From: Brevibacterium aurantiacum | GTDB lineage: Bacteria > Actinomycetota > Actinomycetes > Actinomycetales > Brevibacteriaceae | Assembly: GCF_900169065.1 (NCBI RefSeq) | Contig: NZ_FXZB01000016.1 | Location: 1 to 64,000, forward strand | Length of the DNA: 64,000 nt | Reading direction: 5' to 3' | The notes under the pieces: generated by a model | Told to the model about the DNA's origin: nothing | Database searches by the model: none | The model's input: only the letters and a program-made list of their open reading frames with translations | Program-made: the position numbers and the translations under genes | In this document: one piece after another, positions 1 to 8,358 of the stretch | Position numbering within the stretch: position 1 is the first letter of the stretch | How the letters are laid out: the number at the start of each line of letters is the position of its first letter

Positions 1-9
1 GTCAGCCAT
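1..9 (-). CDS. Possible start of a minus-strand gene cut by the window edge
   Basis: The last three codons before the edge read ATG GCT GAC on the minus strand. An AAAGG-like ribosome site lies about 10 bases upstream, and no other gene explains the edge. Only three codons are visible, so no product can be proposed. The start codon lies inside one arm of a 12-bp inverted repeat (6-17 with 54-65). That pattern can occur upstream of transposase or attenuated genes. Confidence 0.25.
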
Positions 10-65
10 CGTGGGATGCCTTTCGTGAGGTTCTTGGCGGAACTACTAGCGGGATCCCACGATGG
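6..65. repeat. 12-bp perfect inverted repeat at the left edge
   Basis: CCATCGTGGGAT at 6-17 is perfectly complementary to ATCCCACGATGG at 54-65, with 36 bases between. A second short hairpin, TGGTGG with CCACCA, follows near 95-111. The first arm overlaps the putative minus-strand start codon, so a translated-region hairpin, an operator or a mobile-element end are all possible. Nothing visible decides between them. Confidence 0.6.
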
Positions 66-632
66 TTCTTCACATTTTTGGGGGTGAAGTCCCTGGTGGG
101 AATGCCACCACTCTATGGGACTCACCCGCCACGAACCAAGCAGCGAAACTGTGACGGCAGCATCTCGCAGGCACGCCGCCTGGGCAGCATCGGACCTGTG
201 CCGTGAGAGGAGCAGCGGCTCGAAAATGCCCATAACGATTGGATCGCGCGCGACGCGCGAAGTCATCAGCGTGTGACTCCGAAACTGAGCACCACCTGTG
301 CCCAGATCAGGGACATCGCCACGCAGAAACGCAGCTCCCTCTCGCAGACATGGCTGCCGCAACGCACTGAGCAGGAACGACGTTCCGATTCGGGGGCATG
401 GGCAAGCCGACTCAGCCTCCGCAGTCTCAACCTCGACTCAGCTTCAGCTCAGCTCCACGATAAGCAAGTCTCATTGTCATCACAGCGTGACAGATCCGTC
501 ATGACAGCCCTGTCATGACCACAATGAACACAACTCCACAACCCGCATCCGACCTTCGTAGTGTCACTGGCATAACCGAATACGGCAGACGTACTTGGCA
601 TGAACCCATGATTCGAAAGAAGGATGATCACC
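10..632. other. Non-coding region of about 620 bases with several inverted repeats
   Basis: No convincing gene lies here; the short ORFs lack a ribosome site and any recognisable protein. Visible structure includes the inverted repeat at 6-65, a GC-rich 7-bp hairpin TCGCGCG-CGA-CGCGCGA at 244-260, and the 22-bp palindrome at 498-519 upstream of the secreted-protein gene. The stretch between about 130 and 240 shows nothing I can name. Confidence 0.6.
498..519. promoter_or_regulatory. 22-bp perfect palindrome, candidate operator
   Basis: GTCATGACAG at 498-507 and CTGTCATGAC at 510-519 are perfect complements around a CC centre. The half-site itself contains the 8-bp palindrome GTCATGAC. A related TGTCA/TGACA pair lies just upstream at 475-492. 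The element is about 115 bases before the secreted-protein start at 633, a position suited to repressor or activator binding. The regulator is unknown. Confidence 0.5.
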
Positions 633-1385
633 ATGAAGAAGCTCGCACTTGCAGCTTCCATCGCTCTCGCCCTCTCCACCTTCGGAGCCGGACCGGCGAC
701 AGCGTCAGGACTCAGCACGCCACCTTCGGACTCCGCCCCGTCGGGCGACGACGGCTCGAAACAGGACTCGGTGATGAAGGAAGCAGACTTGGCGTTGAAG
801 TACCGAGAGATGACACCCCTCGAGGTCACACAGGGCAAGGGCATCGAGTTCACGATCGACGGGCTCAAGAAGGGGGACGAAGTCATCACGAGCCTGGACA
901 ACCAGGTGTGGACTGTGGAGAAGGACGGACCGTATGACGGGTCAGCTGTCATGGATGAGAAGCCCGACGATACGAATGTCGAGTTCACGGTAACGGTCGA
1001 ACGCGGTGATGAGCCGGACCGCGTGTTTGACGCCCGCGTCCACATCATCGAAGGCGATCGGGGCGACTACGATGACGGCACCCTCGTGATGGACCCGGAA
1101 TCGACGACGCTCGACGAGTCGCTCTACCAAGAGGGGCTCAACCTGACGATGGTCAATTGCTCGAGCAAGGACGATGTCCTGTTCGAAGTGTTCAAGGAGA
1201 ACGAGGACGGCAGGACGAAGGTCTGGGAGAAGAACCAGCTCGCGGGTGAGGACGAGTCTGCATCGGTGAGATACCTGCCAAGGGACGGCATGCCCGATAC
1301 GGGCGAATATGAGGCCGTCGCCACGTGTGGTGATCTCGAGGACACGGCATCAGTGACGGTCAATCCGACCGAACCGCAGGAGTGA
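633..1385 (+). CDS. Secreted two-domain protein of unknown function
   Basis: The product is about 250 residues with a Sec signal peptide: a Lys-Lys start, a hydrophobic core rich in Ala/Leu, and a likely cut after ATA-S near residue 24. The ATG at 633 is preferred over the ATG at 624 because GAAAGAAGG lies 9 bases upstream of 633. The mature part is very acidic. It seems to hold two beta-rich, Ig-like units, the first ending in a VERG..DARVHI strand. The second carries the only two cysteines (in MVNCSS and VATCGD), which could form a disulfide. No catalytic motif is visible. The gene stands alone behind the palindrome at 498-519 and faces purQ across a shared terminator. Confidence 0.75.
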   Translation: MKKLALAASIALALSTFGAGPATASGLSTPPSDSAPSGDDGSKQDSVMKEADLALKYREMTPLEVTQGKGIEFTIDGLKKGDEVITSLDNQVWTVEKDGPYDGSAVMDEKPDDTNVEFTVTVERGDEPDRVFDARVHIIEGDRGDYDDGTLVMDPESTTLDESLYQEGLNLTMVNCSSKDDVLFEVFKENEDGRTKVWEKNQLAGEDESASVRYLPRDGMPDTGEYEAVATCGDLEDTASVTVNPTEPQE

Positions 1386-1412
1386 GGTCACTCCGGCTGA
1401 GGCAAGAACCAG

Positions 1413-1457
1413 AGAGGGTCCCGAGGCTCGGCGCTATGCCGTGCTTCGGGACCCTCT
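1413..1457. terminator. Bidirectional terminator between the secreted-protein gene and purQ
   Basis: AGAGGGTCCCGA at 1413-1424 pairs perfectly with TCGGGACCCTCT at 1446-1457, giving a 12-bp GC-rich stem with a 21-base loop. It lies between two convergent genes (stops at 1385 and 1477), so it can serve both strands. Confidence 0.75.
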
Positions 1458-1476
1458 TGTGGACCAGCCGGTGAGG

Positions 1477-2214
1477 TCAGCCCTTGACCAGAGTGCGCAC
1501 GGCCGAGGAGAAGAACCCCTGACCGTCGATGCCGCCACCGTCTTCGGGACCGAAACCGGCCTCGACAGCATGCTCGGGGTGAGGCATGAGCCCGACAACG
1601 TTTCCGGCCTCATTCGTGATGCCGGCGATGTTGCGCAGAGAACCGTTGGGGTTGAGGCCCTGGTAGCGGAAAACCACACGACCGGTGCCCTCGAGCTCGT
1701 CGAGGACCTCGTCCGTGGCGACGAACCCGCCTTCACCGTTCTTCAGCGGAATCCGAATGATCTGACCCTGCGCGTAGTCACCGGTCCAAGCGGTATTCGT
1801 GTTCTCCACGACCAGCTCCTGGTCACGGCAGATGAAATGCTGGTGGTCGTTGCGGATGAGGGCACCAGGCAGCAGGTGCGACTCGCACAGGATCTGGAAT
1901 CCGTTGCAGATGCCCAGAACCGGCATTCCGGCGTTCGCGGCCGAGACCACGGCCTCCATGATCGGAGCGAAGCCCGCGATCGCACCGCAGCGCAGGTAGT
2001 CCCCGTAGGAGAACCCACCAGGCAGAATGACACCATCGACACCGGCAAGCGTGGAATCGGCATGCCAGAGATTGACCGGCTTCGCACCCGCAAGACGAAC
2101 GGCACGTGCGGCATCACGATCATCAAGCGTCCCGGGGAACGTCACAACACCGATCGAGACTCCGGACTCAGCACCCGCCTCGGCGACGGTGGGGTCGGTG
2201 GCGACTGCAGTCAT
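1477..2214 (-). CDS. purQ: Phosphoribosylformylglycinamidine synthase subunit PurQ (glutaminase)
   Basis: PurQ hydrolyses glutamine and feeds ammonia to PurL for step 4 of IMP synthesis, in a PurL-PurQ-PurS complex. The 245-residue protein is a class I glutamine amidotransferase. It shows the oxyanion-region motif [12 protein letters not shown], the nucleophile Cys in GICNGFQ, and the catalytic His/Glu in MPHPEHA near residue 218. An extra N-terminal stretch of about 18 residues precedes the usual GVVTFPG start. The ATG overlaps the purS stop by one base (TGATG), so the two are translationally coupled. No purL follows purQ; transcription ends at the terminator at 1413-1457. Confidence 0.96.
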   Translation of the reverse strand: MTAVATDPTVAEAGAESGVSIGVVTFPGTLDDRDAARAVRLAGAKPVNLWHADSTLAGVDGVILPGGFSYGDYLRCGAIAGFAPIMEAVVSAANAGMPVLGICNGFQILCESHLLPGALIRNDHQHFICRDQELVVENTNTAWTGDYAQGQIIRIPLKNGEGGFVATDEVLDELEGTGRVVFRYQGLNPNGSLRNIAGITNEAGNVVGLMPHPEHAVEAGFGPEDGGGIDGQGFFSSAVRTLVKG

Positions 2215-2468
2215 CAGGCTTCCTCGACGGCGCGAACGGCCACGACGTTCTCGATGACCGGGTTCGACAGGAGCTTCTCTGCAGCCTCTCGAGCCTGTGC
2301 GAGAACCTCCTCGGTGACCTCACCCTCGACTTCGAGTTCGAAGCGCTTTCCCTGTCGTACCTCACCGAAACCGGTGAAGCCGAGTCGGGACATTCCACCG
2401 GAGATCGCCTTACCCTGAGGGTCAAGAATCTCGGGTTTGGGCATCACCTCAACGACGACACGTGCCAT
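2214..2468 (-). CDS. purS: Phosphoribosylformylglycinamidine synthase subunit PurS
   Basis: PurS is the small structural subunit that bridges PurQ and PurL in the actinobacterial and Gram-positive FGAM synthase. The 84-residue product has the family length and layout: an opening beta strand (VVVEVMPK), the conserved LDPQGKAI segment, and the [16 protein letters not shown] segment. It is the first gene of a two-gene unit with purQ. A 9-bp inverted repeat (GGGAGTTCC at 2498-2506 and GGAACTCCC at 2541-2549) lies upstream and could be part of its control region. Confidence 0.95.
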   Translation of the reverse strand: MARVVVEVMPKPEILDPQGKAISGGMSRLGFTGFGEVRQGKRFELEVEGEVTEEVLAQAREAAEKLLSNPVIENVVAVRAVEEA

Positions 2469-2497
2469 GCGTGTTCTGCTCCTTCAAGAAAGTGTTC

Positions 2498-2549
2498 GGG
2501 AGTTCCTCCCGCGCTCGCTCAAAGTCTATCAAGCACGGAGGGAACTCCC
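2498..2549. repeat. Inverted repeat upstream of purS
   Basis: GGGAGTTCC at 2498-2506 and GGAACTCCC at 2541-2549 are perfect 9-bp complements separated by 34 bases. They lie in the 146-base gap between the FAD oxidoreductase stop and the purS start. The repeat may end the upstream polyamine transcript or lie in the purSQ leader; no T-run is obvious. Confidence 0.4.
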
Positions 2550-2614
2550 GCCTTCGGTCCGAGCTGCGGACGCCACGAACCGGATGCCACGAATCGCGGA
2601 CCCCACAGTCAGCC

Positions 2615-4036
2615 TCAGGAGTCGAAGCCCATGCCCACTGCGTCGAGGGCCTTGAGCAGCGGACCGCGCCGACCCTCGTTGCCGTCGGCCTTGATGAGGG
2701 CACTCGTCGTCATCTGGATGCCCAACCAGGCCACCGGCTCAGGTGGGAAGGGCAGAGGGAGCTTGCGCACCATCTCCAACTGGGTCAGCTCGGTGTCCTG
2801 CCCAGACAGCAGGTCGAGCATGACGGTGCCCGCGAAGCGCGAGGCGCCCACGCCGAGTCCGGTGAAACCGGCGGCCATGGCGACCTTCTTGCCGTAGGCC
2901 GTGGTGAAGAAGGAGAAGAACCGCGAACAGGTGTCGATGGGCCCACCCCATTTGTGGGTGAACTTCACTGACTGAAGCTGGGGGAACGTCTCGTAGAAGT
3001 GCGCGGCCAAGGTCTCGAAGGTCTCAGCCCGCTGATCGTACTTCCACGACACCTGCCGCCCGTAGTGGTAGACAGCGTCCCACCCGCCGAAGAGAATCCG
3101 GTTGTCTGCCGACAGTCGGTAGTAGTGGAATCGGTTCGCACAGTCACCGATGCCCTGCCTGCCGTCCCAGCCGATCGATGTCAGCTGCTCATCGCTCAGC
3201 GGCTCGGTCATCAGGGCGTAGTCGTAGACCGGGACCGTGTGCAGGCTGACGCGTTTGAGCAGCGAGGGGAAGACGTTCGTCGCCAGGGCCACCCGCTTGG
3301 CGGTGATGATGCTGCACGGAGCGCTTGCACAGTCCTCCAGCGCCTGGGACGTCACCAGGGTTGTGATCTGCACGTTCGTCTTCCGGTCACTGACATCGGT
3401 GACCTTCGTGCCTTCGAAGACCTCGACGCCGAGTTCCCGGATGACCCGCAGCAGCTCCCAGCACAGTTTGGCCGGGTTGACCATCGCAACCTCGCGAGAG
3501 TCCCAGAGTGCACCCTTGTACGTCGGCGACTTCACGATCTGCGCCAATTCCTGCTGATCGTAGAAGATGAAGCCGGCCTCGGGATCATGAGCCTCTCGCA
3601 GCTCGGGAACCTGGTAGTCCTCGGTGGCGACGTCGAGCTCACCGGTGCGTTCGAACTCGACGTCCATGCCGTACCGGGTCACAGCCGCTTCGATCTCGTT
3701 GAGGTTGTCCAACCCCAGCTGCGCCAGACGCTCGTTCTCAGCGGGAAGATGGGACTCACCGTTGTCATAACCGTGGGTGAGGCTGGCGGCGCAGAACCCT
3801 CCATTGCGCCCCGAGGCGGCCCACCCGATCGAATTCGCCTCCACCAGGACGACGTGGCGCCCGGGATCGCGTTCCTTCGCCTGCAGCGCCGTCCACAGAC
3901 CGGTGAAACCACCTCCGACGATGACGAGGTCGGCCTCGAGGTCACGAGTCAGCGGCGGGAGGGGCTCGGGACGCTGATCGGAATCGAGCCAGAACGGCAC
4001 GGTGGATGCGTCGGCCAATGCGGCGGTGACGTCCAT
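2615..4036 (-). CDS. FAD-dependent amine oxidoreductase, PuuB-like (DAO family)
   Basis: This is a glycine/D-amino-acid oxidase family flavoprotein of 473 residues. By context it probably oxidises gamma-glutamylputrescine or a related gamma-glutamyl-polyamine to the aldehyde. The dinucleotide-binding motif GGGFTG is at residues 41-46, followed by the acidic end of strand 2 (VLVEAN) and the family SGRNGG motif. The C-terminal half has the TxKWGG and FTGLGVGASR segments typical of PuuB/OrdL proteins. The ATG is chosen because AGGAG lies 7 bases upstream. It is the last gene of the minus-strand pot operon, 148 bases after potC. A sarcosine- or proline-type oxidase is less likely given the transporter context. 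Confidence 0.82.
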   Translation of the reverse strand: MDVTAALADASTVPFWLDSDQRPEPLPPLTRDLEADLVIVGGGFTGLWTALQAKERDPGRHVVLVEANSIGWAASGRNGGFCAASLTHGYDNGESHLPAENERLAQLGLDNLNEIEAAVTRYGMDVEFERTGELDVATEDYQVPELREAHDPEAGFIFYDQQELAQIVKSPTYKGALWDSREVAMVNPAKLCWELLRVIRELGVEVFEGTKVTDVSDRKTNVQITTLVTSQALEDCASAPCSIITAKRVALATNVFPSLLKRVSLHTVPVYDYALMTEPLSDEQLTSIGWDGRQGIGDCANRFHYYRLSADNRILFGGWDAVYHYGRQVSWKYDQRAETFETLAAHFYETFPQLQSVKFTHKWGGPIDTCSRFFSFFTTAYGKKVAMAAGFTGLGVGASRFAGTVMLDLLSGQDTELTQLEMVRKLPLPFPPEPVAWLGIQMTTSALIKADGNEGRRGPLLKALDAVGMGFDS

Positions 4037-4184
4037 GTCATTTCTCCTTCTGCCCGGCGGCGTTCATCAGGCCAGGCGACAATCTTCGCAGTGTGAGCGT
4101 GTCACAGAATTCGGGTGATGGTGAAGTGAGACGAACCGAACCGGAGTGCGGAACCGGGCCCCACCTCGGCGAGGGCGCCGGGGA

Positions 4185-5048
4185 TCAGCCGGCCATCGTC
4201 TTGATGATCTCTGTCGAACTTCCACCTGCCTTGCGCAGCACGAAGCCGACGAAGGCCAAGGCCAAGAGGGTGAGGAAGAACATCAGCGTCGAGATCGCCG
4301 CCACCTCGGGCCGTAGGGCCACCTTCACCGCGGAGAAGATGTAGACCGGCCACGGGGTGTAGCCGGGCTGCTGCACGAAGCTGGAGAGGATCGTGTTGTC
4401 GAGGCTGACGGTGAACGACATCAGCGCACCGGCGAGGATGCCGGGAGCCGCGATGGGCAAGGTGATGTCCTTGAACCGATTCCACGGGGTGGCCCCCAGG
4501 TCCGCGGCCGCATCCTCGAGCTGCGTGTCCATGCCCGCCAGACGAGCCCGGACGATGAACGTCACGATCGCCATGGAGAACATCGAGTGGGAGATGATGA
4601 GCCTGACCAGACCGTTGTTCAACGGTGTGATGCCCCAATCGACGCCGACGGTGACGAACCACGGCAGGAACGCGATGCCGTCGACGATCTCGGGCGTGAC
4701 CAGCGTGAGTCCGAGGATCGCGGTCAGGCCCAGGGCCCACCACGCGCCCTTCGGGGCACGGGCCAAAGCCACACCGCCGAGGGTGCCGAAGATCGTCGAC
4801 ACGAGCGCCGCACCCACCGCGGCCTGGAGGCTGGTGACGACCGAGGAGATGATGACGTCGTTGTTGATCCCGGAGATGTAGGCGTCGAGGCCGAAGCCGC
4901 GGAAGTTCGCCAGCACCTTGCCGGTGTTGAACGAGTACGCGATGATCACCGCGATCGGGATGAACAGGTAGGCGAAGACCAGGATTCCCCACACGTGGAG
5001 ACCGATGTCCGTCGGGGTGCGACGAGCGAACGTATTCTTCTTCGGCAT
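4185..5048 (-). CDS. potC: Polyamine ABC transporter permease PotC
   Basis: This is the second inner-membrane permease of a spermidine/putrescine importer, about 287 residues with six predicted helices. The EAA cytoplasmic loop that contacts the ATPase is visible as LEDAAADLGATPWNRFKDITLP. The ATG at 5048 is favoured over the in-frame ATG at 5063 because GGAGGG lies 6 bases before 5048. It starts one base after the potB stop, so the two are coupled. A 296-aa reading frame in another phase over the same DNA is a shadow. Confidence 0.92.
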   Translation of the reverse strand: MPKKNTFARRTPTDIGLHVWGILVFAYLFIPIAVIIAYSFNTGKVLANFRGFGLDAYISGINNDVIISSVVTSLQAAVGAALVSTIFGTLGGVALARAPKGAWWALGLTAILGLTLVTPEIVDGIAFLPWFVTVGVDWGITPLNNGLVRLIISHSMFSMAIVTFIVRARLAGMDTQLEDAAADLGATPWNRFKDITLPIAAPGILAGALMSFTVSLDNTILSSFVQQPGYTPWPVYIFSAVKVALRPEVAAISTLMFFLTLLALAFVGFVLRKAGGSSTEIIKTMAG

Positions 5049-5049
5049 C

Positions 5050-6036
5050 TCAGGCCCTCCCATCTTTCAGCGGCACACTGCCCAGCTTCGCAGCGATCGC
5101 CTGCCCCAACTTGAGCAGACCGAAGCCGACCCCGACGACCACCAGGGTGGCAAGAATGAGGATCACCGCCATCGCCGCGCCGACCGCCCAGTTCTGGGCC
5201 GTATTGAACTGGTTGGCGATGAGCTGACCGACCATCGACCCGCTCGCCCCACCGAGGACGGTGGCCGTGACGTAGTCACCATTGAGCGGGATGAACACGA
5301 GCAGACACCCGGAGACGACACCGGGCATCGCCATCGGCAGGGTCACGCGCAAAAACGTCGTGACCTTACCCGCGCCGAGGTCGTAGCTGGCTTCTCGCAG
5401 CTTCTGACCTGCGGAGTCGATGGCTACGAAGAGCGGCAGGATCATCAGCGGCAGATAGTTGTAGACGACACCGATCTGCACCGCCGTGCGTGTGTAGAGA
5501 ATGTCGAGAGGCCCATCGAGCATCCCCAGGCCCTGCATCCAATTGGACAGGAAACCGTCGGGGGAGAGCATGATCTGCCACCCCAGGGTGCGGACCAGGA
5601 AGTTCGTCCAGAACGGCACCATGACCAAGGCCAGAGCCAGTGACCGCCTGGCCGGTGAGACCTTGATGGCCAGCCAGTAGGCGAACGGCAGAGCGATGAT
5701 CAGGCACAGGATCGTGCCGACGATCGAGATCCGCAGGGTCGCGAAGAACGTGGACACGAAGCTGGCGGACATGGCATCGGGATACCGGCCGAAGGAGAGC
5801 TTGTCCGTGGCCACGGCCGTGAACTCGTCGGGTTTGTAGCCGAAGCTGTAGAAGATGACGAGAGCGACGGGAATGATGAAGAAGAAGAGCGCATACGCCC
5901 AGGTCGGGAACGACAGGGCCGAGGCGCCGAAGAACTTCGCCGACATTCCAGCCGGCTTGGTCGGTCGTTGAGTTTTTCGACTCGGCCGTTGCGTGGTCGA
6001 ATCCTTCTCGTTGGGTGTGGCTGCCTGCGTGCTCAT
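5050..6036 (-). CDS. potB: Polyamine ABC transporter permease PotB
   Basis: This is the first permease of the importer, about 328 residues. It has a hydrophilic N-terminal tail of about 45 residues, rich in Thr, Lys and Pro, then six predicted helices. The EAA loop reads LREASYDLGAGKVTTFLRVTLP. The start is the ATG at 6036, with AAGGAG about 8 bases upstream. The longer frame reaching 6324 runs through the potD coding sequence and is an artefact. The start overlaps the potD stop by 4 bases (ATGA), so the genes are translationally coupled. Confidence 0.93.
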   Translation of the reverse strand: MSTQAATPNEKDSTTQRPSRKTQRPTKPAGMSAKFFGASALSFPTWAYALFFFIIPVALVIFYSFGYKPDEFTAVATDKLSFGRYPDAMSASFVSTFFATLRISIVGTILCLIIALPFAYWLAIKVSPARRSLALALVMVPFWTNFLVRTLGWQIMLSPDGFLSNWMQGLGMLDGPLDILYTRTAVQIGVVYNYLPLMILPLFVAIDSAGQKLREASYDLGAGKVTTFLRVTLPMAMPGVVSGCLLVFIPLNGDYVTATVLGGASGSMVGQLIANQFNTAQNWAVGAAMAVILILATLVVVGVGFGLLKLGQAIAAKLGSVPLKDGRA

Positions 6037-7196
6037 GCTCCGCTCCTTGCCTGCGCATCGGCGTAGATCTTCGTGCGGATTTGATCGGCCGGGGTCTGCT
6101 TGCTGGGTTCGAGTCGGTCGAGGACCTTCTGGGCGGGGAAGATGAGCTCCTGCTGATCGAGGTCCGCTTCCTTTGCCTGCTCGGCCAACCCTTTCGTACC
6201 GATGGGGTAGCCGATGTAGTCGAGCTGTTCGACCGCGGTCTCCGGCGAGATCATCTGGTTGATGAACGCGTGTGCGGAATCGGGGTGTGGGGCGCCGGTG
6301 GCAATGGCCCAGCAGTCCGTCCACAGGTTCGCAGACGGTGTCGGGAACACGAACTTCCAGTTCTCGGGATCAGACACCTCGCCCAGTCCCTGCCTGGCAT
6401 CACCGTTGAACGCCTGCAGCAGTGAGAAGCTGCCCTGGATCATGCCCGTGGCCGCGTTGCCGATATAGGCCTTCGTGTTCGGTGCCAGCTGGTCGAGGAT
6501 GATCGTGCGTGCCTTCTCGAGTTCCTTCTCGTCCTGGGTGTTGAGGCTGTAGCCCTGCGCAGCGAGTGCGATGGCTGAGACTTCCCACGGGTCCTCGAGC
6601 AGCGAGGTGGTTCCGGCCGCTTCCTTCTGCGCGACATCGATGAAGTCCTGCCAGCTGCTCATGTCCCGGGAGATCTTCTTCGTGTTGTAGACGAATCCGG
6701 TGGTGCCCCAGGCCTTGCAGATCGAGTACTTGTTGTCGGGATCGAAGTACTGGTTCGTGAAGTTCGGATCCATGTGCTCGAAGTTGGGGATCATGTCGAG
6801 GTTGATCTCCTGGAGCAGATCGTGTTTGAGCATCTGCGGAATATTCGATCCGGTCGGCACCACAACGTCATAGCCCGACGTTCCACGCGAGGTTGAGAGC
6901 TTCGCGGTGAGCTCCTCGTTCGAACCGAAGGAGTCGACCTGCACGAGGACATCGTGCTCGTTCTTGAACGCGTCGATGAGGTCCGGGTTGTCGTAGTCGC
7001 CCCAGGAGTACATGTTGAGCTTCGACTCGAGCTCGCCGTCGGTGGGAGGTGACTTCGCCATCGTCGTGTTCCGGCCACAAGCACTCAGCGCGCCCAGACC
7101 GACAACACCGAATCCGGCCAGGAGCGCTCGCCTGCTCAGCCTCGCCGAGGCGGCCCGGGGTGCCAGGAAGCGCACGTCGGGAATTCTGCCTGCCAT
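6033..7196 (-). CDS. potD: Polyamine ABC transporter substrate-binding lipoprotein PotD
   Basis: This is the extracellular binding protein that delivers spermidine/putrescine to PotBC. From the ATG at 7196 it is 387 residues. The N-terminus combines a twin-arginine signal (RLSRRALLAGFG) with a lipobox LSAC whose Cys is residue 40, so it is probably exported folded by Tat and lipid-anchored. The mature part opens with LNMYSWGDY, the usual start of PotD-type proteins, and contains the WGTTGFVYN segment. The start two bases after the potA stop is preferred over the GTG at 7241, which would overlap potA by 44 bases. Confidence 0.92.
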   Translation of the reverse strand: MAGRIPDVRFLAPRAASARLSRRALLAGFGVVGLGALSACGRNTTMAKSPPTDGELESKLNMYSWGDYDNPDLIDAFKNEHDVLVQVDSFGSNEELTAKLSTSRGTSGYDVVVPTGSNIPQMLKHDLLQEINLDMIPNFEHMDPNFTNQYFDPDNKYSICKAWGTTGFVYNTKKISRDMSSWQDFIDVAQKEAAGTTSLLEDPWEVSAIALAAQGYSLNTQDEKELEKARTIILDQLAPNTKAYIGNAATGMIQGSFSLLQAFNGDARQGLGEVSDPENWKFVFPTPSANLWTDCWAIATGAPHPDSAHAFINQMISPETAVEQLDYIGYPIGTKGLAEQAKEADLDQQELIFPAQKVLDRLEPSKQTPADQIRTKIYADAQARSGA

Positions 7197-7197
7197 C

Positions 7198-8358
7198 TCA
7201 GACACCGCCCTCGTAGTCGTAGACGGCCACGTCGTCGGCATTCCAACTCAGGTCCACCTCGGCGTCGGCGGCCAGCAGCTCATTGCCGGCCGCCGGCACC
7301 CGGGCCAGGAGCTCATCGTTGTCCCCGGCCACGAGCATGTACTGGATGACGTCGCCGAGGAAGGACACCGACAGGATGCGACCGCGAGCAGAGTTCGCGA
7401 CCAAGTCCCCGGTCCCGGCGGGAGCCACGCGCATGCGTTCGGGTCGGATGGCGGCACGCACCTTGTCCCCGACGCTCAACGTCGAAGCAGTCCCCGTCGC
7501 CGAGGCGGGGCGGATGTCGAGGGTGGGTGTTTCCATGACAGCGTTCGCCGTTCTCAACGTCGCGGTGGAGCCGTGGATCTCGGTCACCTCGGCGGGGACG
7601 AAGTTCTGCTTGCCGATGAACCCGGCCACGAAGCCGTTGGCCGGGTTGGCGTAGATGTCCTCACCGGTCCCGATCTGCTGGATCACGCCGTTGTACATGA
7701 CCACGATGCGATCGCTCATCGCCAGCGCCTCGTCCTGGTCGTGGGTGACGAAGACGAAGGTCGTGTCCAGGCGGGTGTGGAGGCGTTTGAGTTCGAGCTG
7801 CATCTCCTCACGCAGCTTCCGGTCCAGAGCCGACATCGGTTCGTCGAGGAGGAGAACCTGGGGACGGTTGACCAGAGCACGGGCCAGGGCGATGCGCTGC
7901 TGCTGACCGCCGGAGAGCTGTTCGGGTTTGCGCCCGGCGAAGTCCTCCATCTGCACCAGGGCCAAAACCTCACGGACCCTGTCGGCGATCTCCGACTTCG
8001 GGGTCTTGGACTGTTTGAGACCGTAGGCGATGTTGTCGGCGATGTTCATGTGCGGGAACAGCAGGTAGGACTGGAACACCGTGTTCACGGGGCGCTTGTG
8101 CGGTGGGAGGCTGACGATGTCCTTGCCCGAGAGCAGGATCGCCCCATCGGTGGGAGCCTCGAAACCGGCGATCATGCGCAGCAGGGTCGTCTTGCCGCAG
8201 CCCGAGGGGCCCAGCAGGGAGAGGAACTCGCCCTTGCGCACCGACAGGTCGAGCCGTTCGATCGCGGTGTTGTCACCGAAGACCTTCTTCACCCCCTGAA
8301 CTTCCAAGTGCTGAAGCTGTGTGGGCGCCGTTGCATCGGGAGTGGCTGTCGTGGTCAT
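7198..8358 (-). CDS. potA: Polyamine ABC transporter ATPase PotA
   Basis: This is the cytoplasmic ATPase powering PotBCD, 386 residues. Walker A GPSGCGKT is at 50-57, the Q-loop [10 protein letters not shown] near 95-104, the signature LSGGQ at 148-152, Walker B LLLDEP at 169-174 and the switch His at 206. Met175 replaces the Leu more usual after the Walker B DEP. The C-terminal 130 residues form the TOBE-type regulatory domain typical of PotA. The ATG overlaps the amidohydrolase stop by 4 bases. Gene order is potA-D-B-C rather than the enterobacterial A-B-C-D. Confidence 0.93.
   Translation of the reverse strand: MTTTATPDATAPTQLQHLEVQGVKKVFGDNTAIERLDLSVRKGEFLSLLGPSGCGKTTLLRMIAGFEAPTDGAILLSGKDIVSLPPHKRPVNTVFQSYLLFPHMNIADNIAYGLKQSKTPKSEIADRVREVLALVQMEDFAGRKPEQLSGGQQQRIALARALVNRPQVLLLDEPMSALDRKLREEMQLELKRLHTRLDTTFVFVTHDQDEALAMSDRIVVMYNGVIQQIGTGEDIYANPANGFVAGFIGKQNFVPAEVTEIHGSTATLRTANAVMETPTLDIRPASATGTASTLSVGDKVRAAIRPERMRVAPAGTGDLVANSARGRILSVSFLGDVIQYMLVAGDNDELLARVPAAGNELLAADAEVDLSWNADDVAVYDYEGGV

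Noticed and set aside
4102..4992. A 296-codon minus-strand frame over potC
   Set aside because: It is out of phase with the well supported PotC frame, full of Arg/His/Gly typical of shadow frames in GC-rich DNA, and has no ribosome site or recognisable domain.
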